Assembly (NCBI GenBank): GCA_027531445.1
Contig: JAPZRK010000115.1
Location: forward strand, 1 to 50,406
Source of the DNA: Leptospira sp.
GTDB taxonomy: Bacteria > Spirochaetota > Leptospiria > Leptospirales > Leptospiraceae
Length of the DNA: 50,406 nt
Reading direction: 5' to 3'
The notes under the pieces are model-generated. The model worked only from the letters and a program-made list of their open reading frames with translations. It did not search any database and was not told the DNA's origin. Of the stretch, positions 1 to 8,404 are shown piece by piece; the first letter of the stretch is position 1, and each line of letters begins with the position of its first letter. The translations under genes and the position numbers were made by a program.

Positions 1-1216
1 TCAAACGGTCTAAGAGTGCTTTTAGAAATATTGGATTGGGAGTGCCACTCTCGATCCTTTTGTCGTTAATATAGAGCGAAGGAGTGGCACGAATGTCCAA
101 CTTTTCTGCCATATCAACTTCCTTGTTGAGTTGGGCTTGGGCTTCTTTTGAACCCATACAAGCTCGCATTTGGTTGACATTGAGCGAAAGTAAGTTTGCC
201 AGATTTAACACTGTGGATGCGGAATGAGTGACACCTTTTTCCGTATTATCATACAATCCGTGATACATCTCTGCAAACTTGCCTTGTTTGTCTGCACAGA
301 TTGAAGCGATAGCGGCAATACATGAACTTGCACCTGGTCTCGGTTCGCTGACTAGTCGATTGCAATTTCCATCGAGTGGAAAGTTTTTGTAAACAACTCT
401 CACCATACCATCATAATCAGCTAAGACCTTTTGTAAAATATGAGAGGTATGGAGGCAATGGCCACAGTTGAAATCTGCATACTTTACGATAACGATAGGT
501 GCCGTTGGACTTCCAATTGATGCCGAACCACTTAGATCAATGTTGAGTGATGGTCCTTTTTCATATGTATCGATGCGATCTGCGATTTCCTTCTGATCCA
601 ATCCCTGACTCGTTGCCAATTGATTGCTACTATCTGACGTAATGAACTTAGAGGAAGCAAAGCCAATTGAAAAGTTAAAGAGATAAATAACAAAAAGAGT
701 TCCAATTGATGTTTTGATCACATTCGGAATGTTTTCTGGAAAAAGTTTTTTTGATTTGAGTGAGAGATAAAAAACGATAATCAAAGCAGCGGATACAAAA
801 TAAGTAACCACACAGAGCTGACACACAGCACCGATGATACCGATCGCTATTCCAAATAAAATCATATCAATAACAAGTGCCAAAATAGAAAGCGAAAAGC
901 CTATCTGAAGCCTTTCAAGATTTTCTCCTTCGTCTGTAGATTTGAAATTCATCCCAAATAGAAATAGAATGGTTCCGTAAAATCCAAAACCTAGCAGAGC
1001 AATGGGAACGTTCCCAATGACAGGGACGGAAGGTATAAAGGAGTACTGGCTCTCAGCCACCTTTGCACATGAACCCGAACCACCCAAAGCGGAACACGCG
1101 CTATCTCCTAAATTAGTTGATCCAAGGCCGAAATACTCGACCGCAAGTAAAAAGGAAATCACAAGCCCCACTAACGAGACGATTCCACCGATAATATTTA
1201 ATTTCTTTTGATCCAT
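1..1216 (-). CDS. VKOR-DsbA fusion (disulfide-forming membrane protein), 3' end outside window
   Basis: At least 405 codons are visible, running off the left edge. The N-terminal part is a multi-helix membrane domain of the vitamin K epoxide reductase (VKOR) family, with the paired cysteines Cys41 and Cys50 in a loop and the redox motif Cys132-Gln-Leu-Cys135. After a further hydrophobic segment (about 167-187) comes an extracytoplasmic thioredoxin/DsbA-like domain with CGHC at 251-254 and the cis-Pro motif ATPS near 377-380. Known VKOR-DsbA fusions oxidise cysteines of exported proteins and pass electrons to quinone, replacing a DsbA-DsbB pair. The ATG at 1216 has a GGAGAG ribosome binding site. 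It lies 12 bp after hisA on the same strand and is probably co-transcribed. Family assignment is firm; the substrates are unknown. Confidence 0.9.
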   Translation of the reverse strand, partial: MDQKKLNIIGGIVSLVGLVISFLLAVEYFGLGSTNLGDSACSALGGSGSCAKVAESQYSFIPSVPVIGNVPIALLGFGFYGTILFLFGMNFKSTDEGENLERLQIGFSLSILALVIDMILFGIAIGIIGAVCQLCVVTYFVSAALIIVFYLSLKSKKLFPENIPNVIKTSIGTLFVIYLFNFSIGFASSKFITSDSSNQLATSQGLDQKEIADRIDTYEKGPSLNIDLSGSASIGSPTAPIVIVKYADFNCGHCLHTSHILQKVLADYDGMVRVVYKNFPLDGNCNRLVSEPRPGASSCIAAIASICADKQGKFAEMYHGLYDNTEKGVTHSASTVLNLANLLSLNVNQMRACMGSKEAQAQLNKEVDMAEKLDIRATPSLYINDKRIESGTPNPIFLKALLDRL

Positions 1217-1228
1217 GATCTCTCCAAT

Positions 1229-1960
1229 CTAATTCTTAAATTCCGTAAATGCTAGTTTCAAATCCAATTTACCTTCGTAAACGGCTTTGCCTATGATCGC
1301 TCCATACAATTGATCGTCTGTTATGTGTCGAAGCTTTCTTAAATCTTCGAGTTCTGAGACTCCACCAGATGCAATGACTTTTAATGAAGGGAACATATCT
1401 AAAATATCTTTGTAGATTTGAAAATTGGGACCTTCCATCATTCCATCTTTTGAGATATCGGTGAAAATTAGATGGCAAACTCCGATAGAGACCATTTCTT
1501 TCAGAAAATCAAAAACTTTCAATCCCGAACTTGATTCCCAACCCTTTGTCCGAACGATCCCATCCTTTGCATCAAGACCGAGAACGATTCTATCCGCTCC
1601 ATACTTCTGAATACCAGTTGAAACGATTTTTGGATCTTCTACAGCAACCGTTCCAAGAATAAAACGGTCAATGCCCAAGTCATCATAGAATGCCATGGAT
1701 TCTAGAGAACGAATCCCGCCACCTAACTCTAATTTAAGTTTACAAGACTTTCTTATATTTTGAATTGCTATCGCATTTTCGGACTTTCCGGTTTTAGCGG
1801 CATTCAGATCCACTATGTGCAACAACTCCGTTCCATCCGACTCAAACTGCATTGCTAAATTTTCAGGTGTCGATGAATAGACGGTTTTTTTGGCATAATC
1901 GCCTTGGAGCAGACGAACTGCTTGATTATCTAAAAGATCAATTGCTGGTATAATTAACAT
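1229..1960 (-). CDS. hisA: ProFAR isomerase HisA
   Basis: The 243-residue (beta/alpha)8 protein converts ProFAR to PRFAR, the fourth step of histidine synthesis, in the cytoplasm. It begins with the family signature IIPAIDLLD, and Asp8 and Asp130 (in VLGLDAKDG) match the catalytic acid-base pair. The phosphate-binding turns GGGIRS (80-85) and ASGGVSEL near the C-terminus are intact. Length is normal for the family. It follows hisH with a 1-nt gap in an order hisB-hisH-hisA, so expression is likely coupled. HisF, the partner synthase subunit, is not in this window. HisF itself is the main alternative fold, but the HisA-type N-terminus argues against it. Confidence 0.95.
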   Translation of the reverse strand: MLIIPAIDLLDNQAVRLLQGDYAKKTVYSSTPENLAMQFESDGTELLHIVDLNAAKTGKSENAIAIQNIRKSCKLKLELGGGIRSLESMAFYDDLGIDRFILGTVAVEDPKIVSTGIQKYGADRIVLGLDAKDGIVRTKGWESSSGLKVFDFLKEMVSIGVCHLIFTDISKDGMMEGPNFQIYKDILDMFPSLKVIASGGVSELEDLRKLRHITDDQLYGAIIGKAVYEGKLDLKLAFTEFKN

Positions 1961-1961
1961 T

Positions 1962-2588
1962 TTATAATTCTATGAAATTTTTAAGAATCTGTAGACCCAT
2001 CTTATCAGACTTCTCTGGATGGAACTGTGTTCCCATGACACATCCCTTTTCAACCACTGCGGTGAAAGACTCTCCATAATACCTACATGTGGCCATACTA
2101 TCCAAACGATCTACACCAGTCGGTCGATAAGAATGTATAAAATACATGAATGATTCATTTTGGATACCACGTAAAAGTTTGGTAGACTTGGATTTGATTT
2201 CATAAAGTTTGTTCCATCCCATATGCGGAACTTTGATCGTAGGTTTTCCGTTAAACTTGCGGATTTTGCCTCGAACAAGACCCAATCCTTGTATAACTTG
2301 TCCCTGTTTAGAGGTCTCATCCGAATCCTCAAATAACACTTGATATCCGATACAAACCCCAAACAATGGTTTTTCCTTTTTGACATGTTCCTTGATAGGT
2401 TCAACAAACCCTGCCTGATTCAAATTTTCCATGGCTTTATCAAAATGTCCATCACCCGGAAGAATCAATTTATCAGCCTTTTGAATGTCCTCAATTTTAT
2501 CTGTAAATTTAAAGTCTTCTGTATGCAAAGAGATAGCTTTCAATAAGGAATGGATATTTCCCATTCCAAAGTCTAAAACTGCTATCAC
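1962..2588 (-). CDS. hisH: Imidazole glycerol phosphate synthase glutaminase subunit HisH
   Basis: This class I glutamine amidotransferase (208 aa) releases ammonia from glutamine and passes it to HisF for imidazole ring closure. The triad is visible: nucleophile Cys79 in FGVCIGYQ, and His190 and Glu192 in GTQFHPEKS. The oxyanion-strand motif LPGDGHF (43-49) is present. The start is a GTG at 2588 that overlaps the hisB stop by 4 nt (GTGA), which suggests translational coupling. No HisF is encoded beside it, so the partner must be supplied from elsewhere in the genome. Confidence 0.95.
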   Translation of the reverse strand: MIAVLDFGMGNIHSLLKAISLHTEDFKFTDKIEDIQKADKLILPGDGHFDKAMENLNQAGFVEPIKEHVKKEKPLFGVCIGYQVLFEDSDETSKQGQVIQGLGLVRGKIRKFNGKPTIKVPHMGWNKLYEIKSKSTKLLRGIQNESFMYFIHSYRPTGVDRLDSMATCRYYGESFTAVVEKGCVMGTQFHPEKSDKMGLQILKNFIEL

Positions 2589-3166
2589 TCTAACATACCT
2601 TTGGTGGAAGGAATCTGACCCAAAGATTTTTCATCTATGGCGATGGCTTGACGAAGCGCCTTGCCCAGTCCTTTAAAAATCGATTCATGGATATGATGAC
2701 GATTTTCTCCATAATGTACGACAACGTGCAGATTCATTTTCGCATTTAACGCAAGTTTTTGCAAAAATTCTAAAGTCAGCTCAGCATCATAAATCCCAAA
2801 TTTGCCATCGAGTGGTGGTCCAGAATATTTAAAATAAAATCTTCCACCCAGGTCTACTGCGACTGTAGTCAACACCTCGTCCATGGGGATAGTAAAATGC
2901 CCGTAACGGAATATTCCTTTTTTGTCGCCTAACTCTTTGTGGATCATTTGACCAAGCAGGATGGCAGTATCTTCTACAGAATGGTGGCAATCAATACCAA
3001 TATCGCCTCGTAAATGGAGGTTTAAGTCGATGAGACCGTGCTTGGCAATGTGAGAAAGCATATGCTCAAAAAAAGGGATCTCAGTGTCAAAACGATACTC
3101 ACCTGAACCGCGTAGGTTCAATTCCATACGAATGTCGGTTTCCGAGGTTTTGCGGGATTCGATCAT
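2585..3166 (-). CDS. hisB: Imidazoleglycerol-phosphate dehydratase HisB
   Basis: The 193-residue monofunctional dehydratase makes imidazole acetol phosphate, the sixth step of histidine synthesis. Metal-ligand motifs of the family are visible: FFEHMLSH near residue 33, DCHHSVEDTAI near 59, and HHIHESIFKGLGKALRQA near the C-terminus. There is no N-terminal phosphatase domain, unlike the bifunctional enterobacterial enzyme. It is the first his gene on this strand, and an 84-bp gap to the upstream gene may hold the operon promoter. Confidence 0.95.
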   Translation of the reverse strand: MIESRKTSETDIRMELNLRGSGEYRFDTEIPFFEHMLSHIAKHGLIDLNLHLRGDIGIDCHHSVEDTAILLGQMIHKELGDKKGIFRYGHFTIPMDEVLTTVAVDLGGRFYFKYSGPPLDGKFGIYDAELTLEFLQKLALNAKMNLHVVVHYGENRHHIHESIFKGLGKALRQAIAIDEKSLGQIPSTKGMLE

Positions 3167-3250
3167 ATTTTAGATGCTTACGTAGAAAACATCTATGTCA
3201 ACCGAGAAAGGATAGAAGTAAAAGAAGAGTTACAATCCTAAGGATCGGAT

Positions 3251-3724
3251 TTACTTTCCAAATCGTTGGTTGAACATCCGGATCAGCTCTTGAATCGATT
3301 CTTCCACGTATTTGAAATGCTTCGGTTTCATAGGTTCCAAAGGCATAAGGCCATGGATTTTTTTAAAACGTTCGAAGGATTCCCTTACGTATTCTAAAAA
3401 CTTACTGCCGTTGATTCCATAACGTTTGAATAAGGCTTCGTTTTCTTGGAATAGAGATTTGAGTCTATCTCCATAGTCCGTTTCGAGTAAAAAATAATAC
3501 CGCATGTCCTGTTTGGACTGAGATAGTGCCATATCAAAGGAAGTAATAAATCTGTGGGAATTGGTAGGTGTGCTACCTGTTGTCGGCTGGCTAAGTTTAG
3601 ATATCTTTTCGACAGCAGCTTCGATGGCCTTTTTTTCTGACTCAATCTTTTCGCGTTCAAAGTCTTTTGTCAGCTTTTCACGTTTTAAAAGTTCGTTTAC
3701 CGTATTCGGTTTCGTCTCTGCCAT
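3251..3724 (-). CDS. Conserved hypothetical charged protein, probably partly coiled coil
   Basis: This protein of 157 residues has no recognised domain, signal peptide or membrane segment. The first ~60 residues are rich in Lys and Glu with a heptad-like pattern (KREKLTKDFEREKIESEKKA) and probably form a coiled coil. The remainder is predicted helical, with aromatic residues. It lies between the rhomboid gene and hisB on the same strand, 47 bp after the rhomboid gene. The start is ATG at 3724 with only a weak ribosome binding site. Codon use matches the neighbours, so the gene looks real, but I cannot assign a function. Confidence 0.6.
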   Translation of the reverse strand: MAETKPNTVNELLKREKLTKDFEREKIESEKKAIEAAVEKISKLSQPTTGSTPTNSHRFITSFDMALSQSKQDMRYYFLLETDYGDRLKSLFQENEALFKRYGINGSKFLEYVRESFERFKKIHGLMPLEPMKPKHFKYVEESIQELIRMFNQRFGK

Positions 3725-3771
3725 GTTTTCATTTTCAATATTTTAAAACTTTGTCAAGAAGTTACGAAAAA

Positions 3772-4731
3772 TTAACCTTCAGTTTTTCTTAAAGCACAAT
3801 TGGGTAGCCACTCGCAACGAAGGCAGATCGGATCCTCGGGATTATACGTAGATGGTGGGCATATATTTGCTGATGCTACCTGTTTGTCCGAAAGAAATGA
3901 ACGAACTTCACCTACAGATTTGAATTTTGTAATCTGATTCAGGAGATTTTCATTCTGCTTTTTTTGATCTAAAAATAAATCTTCAATGGTGGTCGTTTCT
4001 TTCTTTACGTCTCTTTTGACTGGAGACACTTCCTCACGACTCTCCCACTCCAAACCAGGCAAAGAAGGTATGGGAGTCTTTTGAATCGCCTTTTCATACA
4101 ATCTAAAAAATAATAATCCAACTAAGGCTCCGCCCAAATGACATGTATTCGAAATACCAGTATTTGAAATCAAGGTTAGCGCATAACCAATACCAAGCGA
4201 AACCCAAACAGCATTTTTCGCTTTCACACGAAACAGCAATAAAAAGAGTTCTGAATTCGGATATAATTGGCCAAAGACAGCTAACAAACCGAATACGGCT
4301 CCTGATGCTCCAATTGTCGGCACATCAGACTGGTCAAGTATGATTACATGTCCACCAAGTAGAGAGTTTAAATAGGCAGAAACTAAAACCAATAGCCCAC
4401 CACCTAACTGTGCAAAAAAGTATAATTGAACAAATCTGGCTTTTCCTAAAATCGGAATGATATAAGTGCCCAACATGTAAAGACCATACATATTGAAGAG
4501 TAAATGCAGAGGCAACAGATTGCCAATGGAATGGAGAAAACCATAAGTGAAAACTTGCCAAACTTTTCCGGAAAGCACATAATCCGGAATCAAACCAAAT
4601 ACAAATACTAACTGCTCATTCGCGAAATGTTGGAGTATAAATACAAAACAATTAAAAATCAGGATCAAATTCAGAGGATGGGTGATGGAATTCCCGAACA
4701 ATTGCGTGCTTTTGTGACGGCTATCTCTCAT
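3772..4731 (-). CDS. Rhomboid-family intramembrane serine protease with C-terminal Cys-rich tail
   Basis: The protein has about six membrane helices and the rhomboid catalytic set: GASG with nucleophile Ser143, His198 in CHLGGALVG, and Asn80 in the LLFNMYGLY helix (numbering from the ATG at 4731). That ATG has GGAAGAAG just upstream; a TTG four codons earlier is less likely. Known rhomboids cut transmembrane substrates within the membrane. After the membrane core comes a ~100-residue cytoplasmic extension ending in four cysteines (about CX11CX2CX5C in the last 30 residues). That pattern could bind zinc, and it is not part of the core fold. The substrate is unknown. Confidence 0.88.
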   Translation of the reverse strand: MRDSRHKSTQLFGNSITHPLNLILIFNCFVFILQHFANEQLVFVFGLIPDYVLSGKVWQVFTYGFLHSIGNLLPLHLLFNMYGLYMLGTYIIPILGKARFVQLYFFAQLGGGLLVLVSAYLNSLLGGHVIILDQSDVPTIGASGAVFGLLAVFGQLYPNSELFLLLFRVKAKNAVWVSLGIGYALTLISNTGISNTCHLGGALVGLLFFRLYEKAIQKTPIPSLPGLEWESREEVSPVKRDVKKETTTIEDLFLDQKKQNENLLNQITKFKSVGEVRSFLSDKQVASANICPPSTYNPEDPICLRCEWLPNCALRKTEG

Positions 4732-4772
4732 ATCTTCTTCCAATATTTAAGATTGTTAGAATCGAACAAGGG

Positions 4773-4807
4773 AAAATAAAAAAAGGGGGTTCCTTTCGGT
4801 TCCCCCC
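4773..4807 (-). terminator. Rho-independent terminator after the Crp/Fnr gene
   Basis: Read on the minus strand, a stem of five G-C pairs, an AA/AA internal mismatch and a CC/GG pair close on a GAAA tetraloop, followed by TTTTTTTATTTT. It separates the Crp/Fnr gene from the downstream rhomboid gene. Confidence 0.75.
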
Positions 4808-4819
4808 CGGGAGTGACAA

Positions 4820-4847
4820 AGACAAAATCAGGCAACAGATTTTGTCT
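4820..4847. repeat. Perfect 10-bp inverted repeat in the Crp/Fnr-rhomboid gap
   Basis: The arms AGACAAAATC (4820-4829) and GATTTTGTCT (4838-4847) are separated by 8 nt. It sits just past the Crp/Fnr stop codon, about 90 bp before the rhomboid start on the same strand. It could be a first, weaker terminator hairpin or a regulator site for the rhomboid gene; the sequence does not decide between these. Confidence 0.6.
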
Positions 4848-4912
4848 AGATTATCAATCACTATGAAACATCGACCGGGAGGGACGTTGAATTAACAGTT
4901 AGGGAAAAATAA

Positions 4913-5608
4913 TTACGCAATTTTGGAGAGAGAATGCAGTGCATCTCTGTTCAGAATGTCGATTCGGTTTTTCTCAATGGAGATAAAGTCTCTGGCTTTT
5001 AAGTCGGAAAGGGCACGAACGAGTGTCTCCGTTTTTGTACCAATAAAAGAGGCTAGAATGTCCCTCGTAATTTTTAGTTCTACTTGGTTGCGACTGCCCT
5101 GCGCATTGTCCAAAACGATGAGGATCTCTGCTAACTTCTCGTGAACCTGTTTTGTGCCCAAAGATAGAATCTGTTCCTCGGACTCACGCCATTCTTTGGC
5201 CATTTGCCGGAAGACCTCTTTTTGAAAATTGGCATCGTTAAAAACCAAGGTCTCGACCAACTCTCTTGTCACAAAACAAACCTGAGTATCTTCTACGGCT
5301 GTCGCATCATGGTGGAATACACTGGCGGAGATACAGTCCCGAAATCCCACCCAATCTCCTGAAGTCCTTAGGGAATAGGTTTGCTCTTTACCCGAGTTCG
5401 TATGGGAAAAGGTTCGCACAAGCCCATTCTTTATAAAGTAAAAGCCATTCGCTTCATCTCCCGTTTTGAAAAGAAAGGAACCTTTTTTGAACTCAAAGTA
5501 GCCCTTTTCTTCATTGATCCTGGTGATGGTTTCATGGTTCGCACACTGGAGGACATTGTGATTGCGAAAATCGCAATCGAAACAGTCTGGAATGAATTCT
5601 GTGCTCAC
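4913..5608 (-). CDS. Crp/Fnr-family transcription regulator with FNR-like cysteines
   Basis: The 231-residue protein has an N-terminal cyclic-nucleotide-binding-type beta roll (about 25-135), a dimerisation helix, and a C-terminal winged helix whose recognition region reads ITRDILASFIGTKTETLVRALSDL. Four cysteines are placed as in oxygen-sensing FNR proteins: Cys9, Cys12 and Cys22 at the N-terminus plus Cys92 in the roll. An oxygen-labile [4Fe-4S] cluster is therefore plausible, though the Cys spacing (CX2CX9C) differs from E. coli FNR. The start is a GTG at 5608 with no strong ribosome binding site. A terminator follows, so it is probably monocistronic. Confidence 0.88.
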   Translation of the reverse strand: MSTEFIPDCFDCDFRNHNVLQCANHETITRINEEKGYFEFKKGSFLFKTGDEANGFYFIKNGLVRTFSHTNSGKEQTYSLRTSGDWVGFRDCISASVFHHDATAVEDTQVCFVTRELVETLVFNDANFQKEVFRQMAKEWRESEEQILSLGTKQVHEKLAEILIVLDNAQGSRNQVELKITRDILASFIGTKTETLVRALSDLKARDFISIEKNRIDILNRDALHSLSKIA

Positions 5609-5688
5609 GTTATTGCGTTCTACCTTATGGCAAAAAAGCTACAAAATCTGTAGAATGTCGAGTGGAAAATTAGAAGACTTCTAAAAAT

Positions 5689-6513
5689 TTATGACCCCAA
5701 AAAAACAGGACTCCTCTTCTCGACGACGCTCGCCAATGTTTCACGAAAATCTGCTGATAAAAAGTTACGAGCCTGTGAGGCGGCTTCCTTTTTGAGGGCC
5801 TTGTCGAGTAACTTCCAAGAATAGAGATTTCCCTTTAGCTCTTGCATTGCAAGGGGAGCACCACTCGCGATATACTTTGCAAATTCAAAACTTTGCTGGT
5901 AGACTTCTGATTTTGGCACTGCTTTGATCGCAAGTCCCCAGGAAAGTGCATCTAACCCAGAAAAGGTTTCGCCTGTCATAAGCAAACGAGTTCCCATACT
6001 TTTGCCAAGAAGTTCTGGAGCAAGAAAACTACTACCCATACCTGGATGGATGCCAAGACGAGTAAAGTTAAATGAGTATTTTCCTTCGTTTGCAAAAATT
6101 CGCATATCACATGCAAATGCAAGGGAAAGACCTGCTCCAATGGCATGACCATTCAAGGCGGCGATCACAGGCGTTTTTAGATTTCTCACAGAGAGAAAAA
6201 AACTATAGAACTTTCTCATATCACGTTTGTTTTGTGAAAATGTTTTTTCTGAGAAGGATCGAAGCAAATTTAGATCCCCGCCTGCACAAAAGACATCATT
6301 TTTTCCTGAAAGAATTACTGCCCTCGGTAGCACTTTCATTTTTGAAATGCCTTCAATACAATCTTTAAACTCTTCACCCATTTTCCAAGTCATGGAATTG
6401 CGTGAAGAAGGATTGTTCAAAAAAATAGAAAGTATTTCCCCATTAGGAACAGTACTTGACTCGATTTCAAGATACTCGTATTTATTCTTGTTAGACGGCA
6501 ACATCTGAGACAT
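5689..6513 (-). CDS. Crotonase-fold protein (enoyl-CoA hydratase/isomerase family) lacking the usual catalytic Glu residues
   Basis: The protein shows the crotonase fold: the oxyanion-hole motifs FCAGGDL and GHAIGAGLSLAFACD, the HPGMGSS loop, and the C-terminal helices. Start candidates are the ATG at 6513, with AAGGA upstream, or the ATG at 6504; longer versions would overlap the upstream gene too deeply. The two glutamates that hydrate enoyl-CoA in the rat enzyme appear to be replaced, the first by Phe (in NFTRLG) and the second by Arg (in TRLLMTG). It may therefore be an isomerase, hydrolase or other crotonase-type enzyme and not a hydratase. It overlaps the upstream gene by ~23 nt, indicating an operon of two. 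Confidence 0.82.
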   Translation of the reverse strand: MSQMLPSNKNKYEYLEIESSTVPNGEILSIFLNNPSSRNSMTWKMGEEFKDCIEGISKMKVLPRAVILSGKNDVFCAGGDLNLLRSFSEKTFSQNKRDMRKFYSFFLSVRNLKTPVIAALNGHAIGAGLSLAFACDMRIFANEGKYSFNFTRLGIHPGMGSSFLAPELLGKSMGTRLLMTGETFSGLDALSWGLAIKAVPKSEVYQQSFEFAKYIASGAPLAMQELKGNLYSWKLLDKALKKEAASQARNFLSADFRETLASVVEKRSPVFLGS

Positions 6514-7021
6514 TAAATCCTTCATACCAAATTTTATCTTGTAAGGACATGGGAGTAAATCCAAGTCCTAAGTTTTCAAAATAATCGAGTAAAATCTCTA
6601 AATGCAGGGATTCTTCTTCCTCCGCTTTTAATTTGGCGGCATCGATCCCCTTGCTGACAAGTGCCTCGGACCGAACTCGATTTTTAAAGTACTCCGGTTT
6701 ACCAGAAAAAATCAAATGAGAAGAGATTAGATCAAACCGAATGGTATCTATGATTTTTCGTAAAGACTCTTCTGATTCGAGGAAATAACGGGAAGCGACT
6801 TCCGTTTGAAAGTAATCTCCCCAAGTGATGATATCCGGCAAAACGCCAAAATCCGCTTTTAGTTTTGCCTGTGCCTCTTCATCGGTAAATAGAGTCGTTG
6901 CAAAGCGATCGACGATTTCATGCAACTCGACGAGCATTGCCAGTTTTTCAGGGGTAATGAGGCCTTGTCGGATCATAGGAAGTAGTTCAGGATTTACATT
7001 GTTTGGAAGTGCAACTGCCAT
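6491..7021 (-). CDS. Hypothetical protein co-transcribed with crotonase gene
   Basis: A predicted all-helical, acidic protein of 176 residues with no signal peptide or membrane segment and no domain I recognise. I chose the ATG at 7021, which has GGGAAG a few bases upstream. A longer version from an ATG at 7084 would add a basic 21-residue tail and run into the divergent gene's leader. The 3' end overlaps the start of the crotonase gene, so the two are very likely translated together. The PilZ-like gene starts 93 bp away in the other direction, leaving room for a divergent promoter. Confidence 0.6.
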   Translation of the reverse strand: MAVALPNNVNPELLPMIRQGLITPEKLAMLVELHEIVDRFATTLFTDEEAQAKLKADFGVLPDIITWGDYFQTEVASRYFLESEESLRKIIDTIRFDLISSHLIFSGKPEYFKNRVRSEALVSKGIDAAKLKAEEEESLHLEILLDYFENLGLGFTPMSLQDKIWYEGFNVSDVAV

Positions 7022-7114
7022 ATACTTCCCATTTCGGCGTATTTTGTCGTTTCCCACGCGTTTTTTCCGAGTCCCACTTTGCATTTTGGGCTTTCAAAAC
7101 ACGATAATCTAATT

Positions 7115-8404
7115 ATGGCCATCGGAAGAACAGATTCGTTACAAGAATTGATCACGATTATGGACTCGATATTTCACGAGACCATCATCGGTTCCGACGT
7201 GAACATAGTAAAACACTTGTTCTACTATCTAAAGGCTGACAATCGAGAATTTGAATTCATTTATGAAGAAGAAATACTGATCGCGGCAGTTGAGGACATT
7301 GGCAGCGAAAGTGTTATCCTTACCGTGCCAGATCTGACCGAAAAAGGGTCTAGGCGTGCACGCGTCCGTTTTGAGGTGATGAACATCAACTACCAATTTG
7401 AGGTAGTGATCCAAGAAATTCAGCACGAACAAATTACCATCCGTACTCCGACCGAGCTTCAGTCGTACCAACTTAGAACAAATCGTAGGATTCCAGTAGA
7501 TGATTTGTTTATGAACTTTATCATATTGTTTAGATCACTTGCTGGAGGTTCACGGGAAGTTGGAAAGAATCTCTATGCCGAAAGTCGTTTTCCACACCTT
7601 ATGAAAGAGATTAGAAAGGACAGACCTGACTTAAAACTTGTAAATTTAATCCTGACAGAAGCGATCCAGAAAGTTTCTAAAGATTATGACCTAAAATTTT
7701 ATGTGGCGACAGATTATCTTTCAGAGATTGATTCTTTCATCCAAAAGTCATTGGAAAAATCTGGAAAGACATTCTACATCCCAGATTGCAATCGTCTGGA
7801 GTCATACATTTCTCCGACCAAAAGTGACCTTTTGTTTAACTTTCACTCTGAGTATGAAAGTATGAGTGGTGAATACGGAGAAGATTTCGCAAAAGAGTTC
7901 TTTCAGAGCATGAGCAAATCGGAATCACGAGAATTCTTTGTATCCTATGTAATCGCACCCATACGACTTTATGAAGATGTAGTTGGTTATGTGAAAGCAT
8001 ATTCCACCGCCATGGATCGATTTACGATTTCTGCCGCACAGGCAGAGTATATCCACGAATTGAGTGAAATCATGAGTTATGCTTTTACAAAAGGTGCGAT
8101 TCAATCTGGAAGTTATGAAACGATGCAGAGTACAACACGCGTCGTTGATATTTCATTAGATGGTCTACTTTTTGAAATCCATGACAAACGATTGTTTCAT
8201 TATTTGAAACGTCACAATATCATCAAGATGTTTATCCCATTGAGAAAAGAGCGGACACTTATTGTAAGAGGGGAGATCATCCGATTTTTAGATCGTGGAG
8301 ATCACTTTCATTTAGGCGTAAATTACTTTAGCTCTGCGCCAGATGATATGTTGTATTTAGAAGATTTTCTTTTTGAAAAGAGTATGAAAATACTCTCAGA
8401 ATAG
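7115..8404 (+). CDS. PilZ-like protein of a Leptospira type (possible c-di-GMP effector)
   Basis: The ~429-residue cytoplasmic protein has an N-terminal region with QSYQLRTNRRIPVDDL (about 115-130), resembling the R-rich start of YcgR/PilZ proteins. A large central domain of unknown type follows, possibly GAF-like. The C-terminal ~80 residues contain VVDISLDGLLFEI, resembling the DxSxxG core of PilZ domains. I infer a cyclic-di-GMP-binding regulator; the motif match is partial. It may belong to the DUF1577 group known from Leptospira, which I could not confirm. The start is the ATG at 7115; an upstream TTG is less convincing. Its 3' end overlaps the convergent TPR gene by 9 nt. Confidence 0.6.
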   Translation: MAIGRTDSLQELITIMDSIFHETIIGSDVNIVKHLFYYLKADNREFEFIYEEEILIAAVEDIGSESVILTVPDLTEKGSRRARVRFEVMNINYQFEVVIQEIQHEQITIRTPTELQSYQLRTNRRIPVDDLFMNFIILFRSLAGGSREVGKNLYAESRFPHLMKEIRKDRPDLKLVNLILTEAIQKVSKDYDLKFYVATDYLSEIDSFIQKSLEKSGKTFYIPDCNRLESYISPTKSDLLFNFHSEYESMSGEYGEDFAKEFFQSMSKSESREFFVSYVIAPIRLYEDVVGYVKAYSTAMDRFTISAAQAEYIHELSEIMSYAFTKGAIQSGSYETMQSTTRVVDISLDGLLFEIHDKRLFHYLKRHNIIKMFIPLRKERTLIVRGEIIRFLDRGDHFHLGVNYFSSAPDDMLYLEDFLFEKSMKILSE

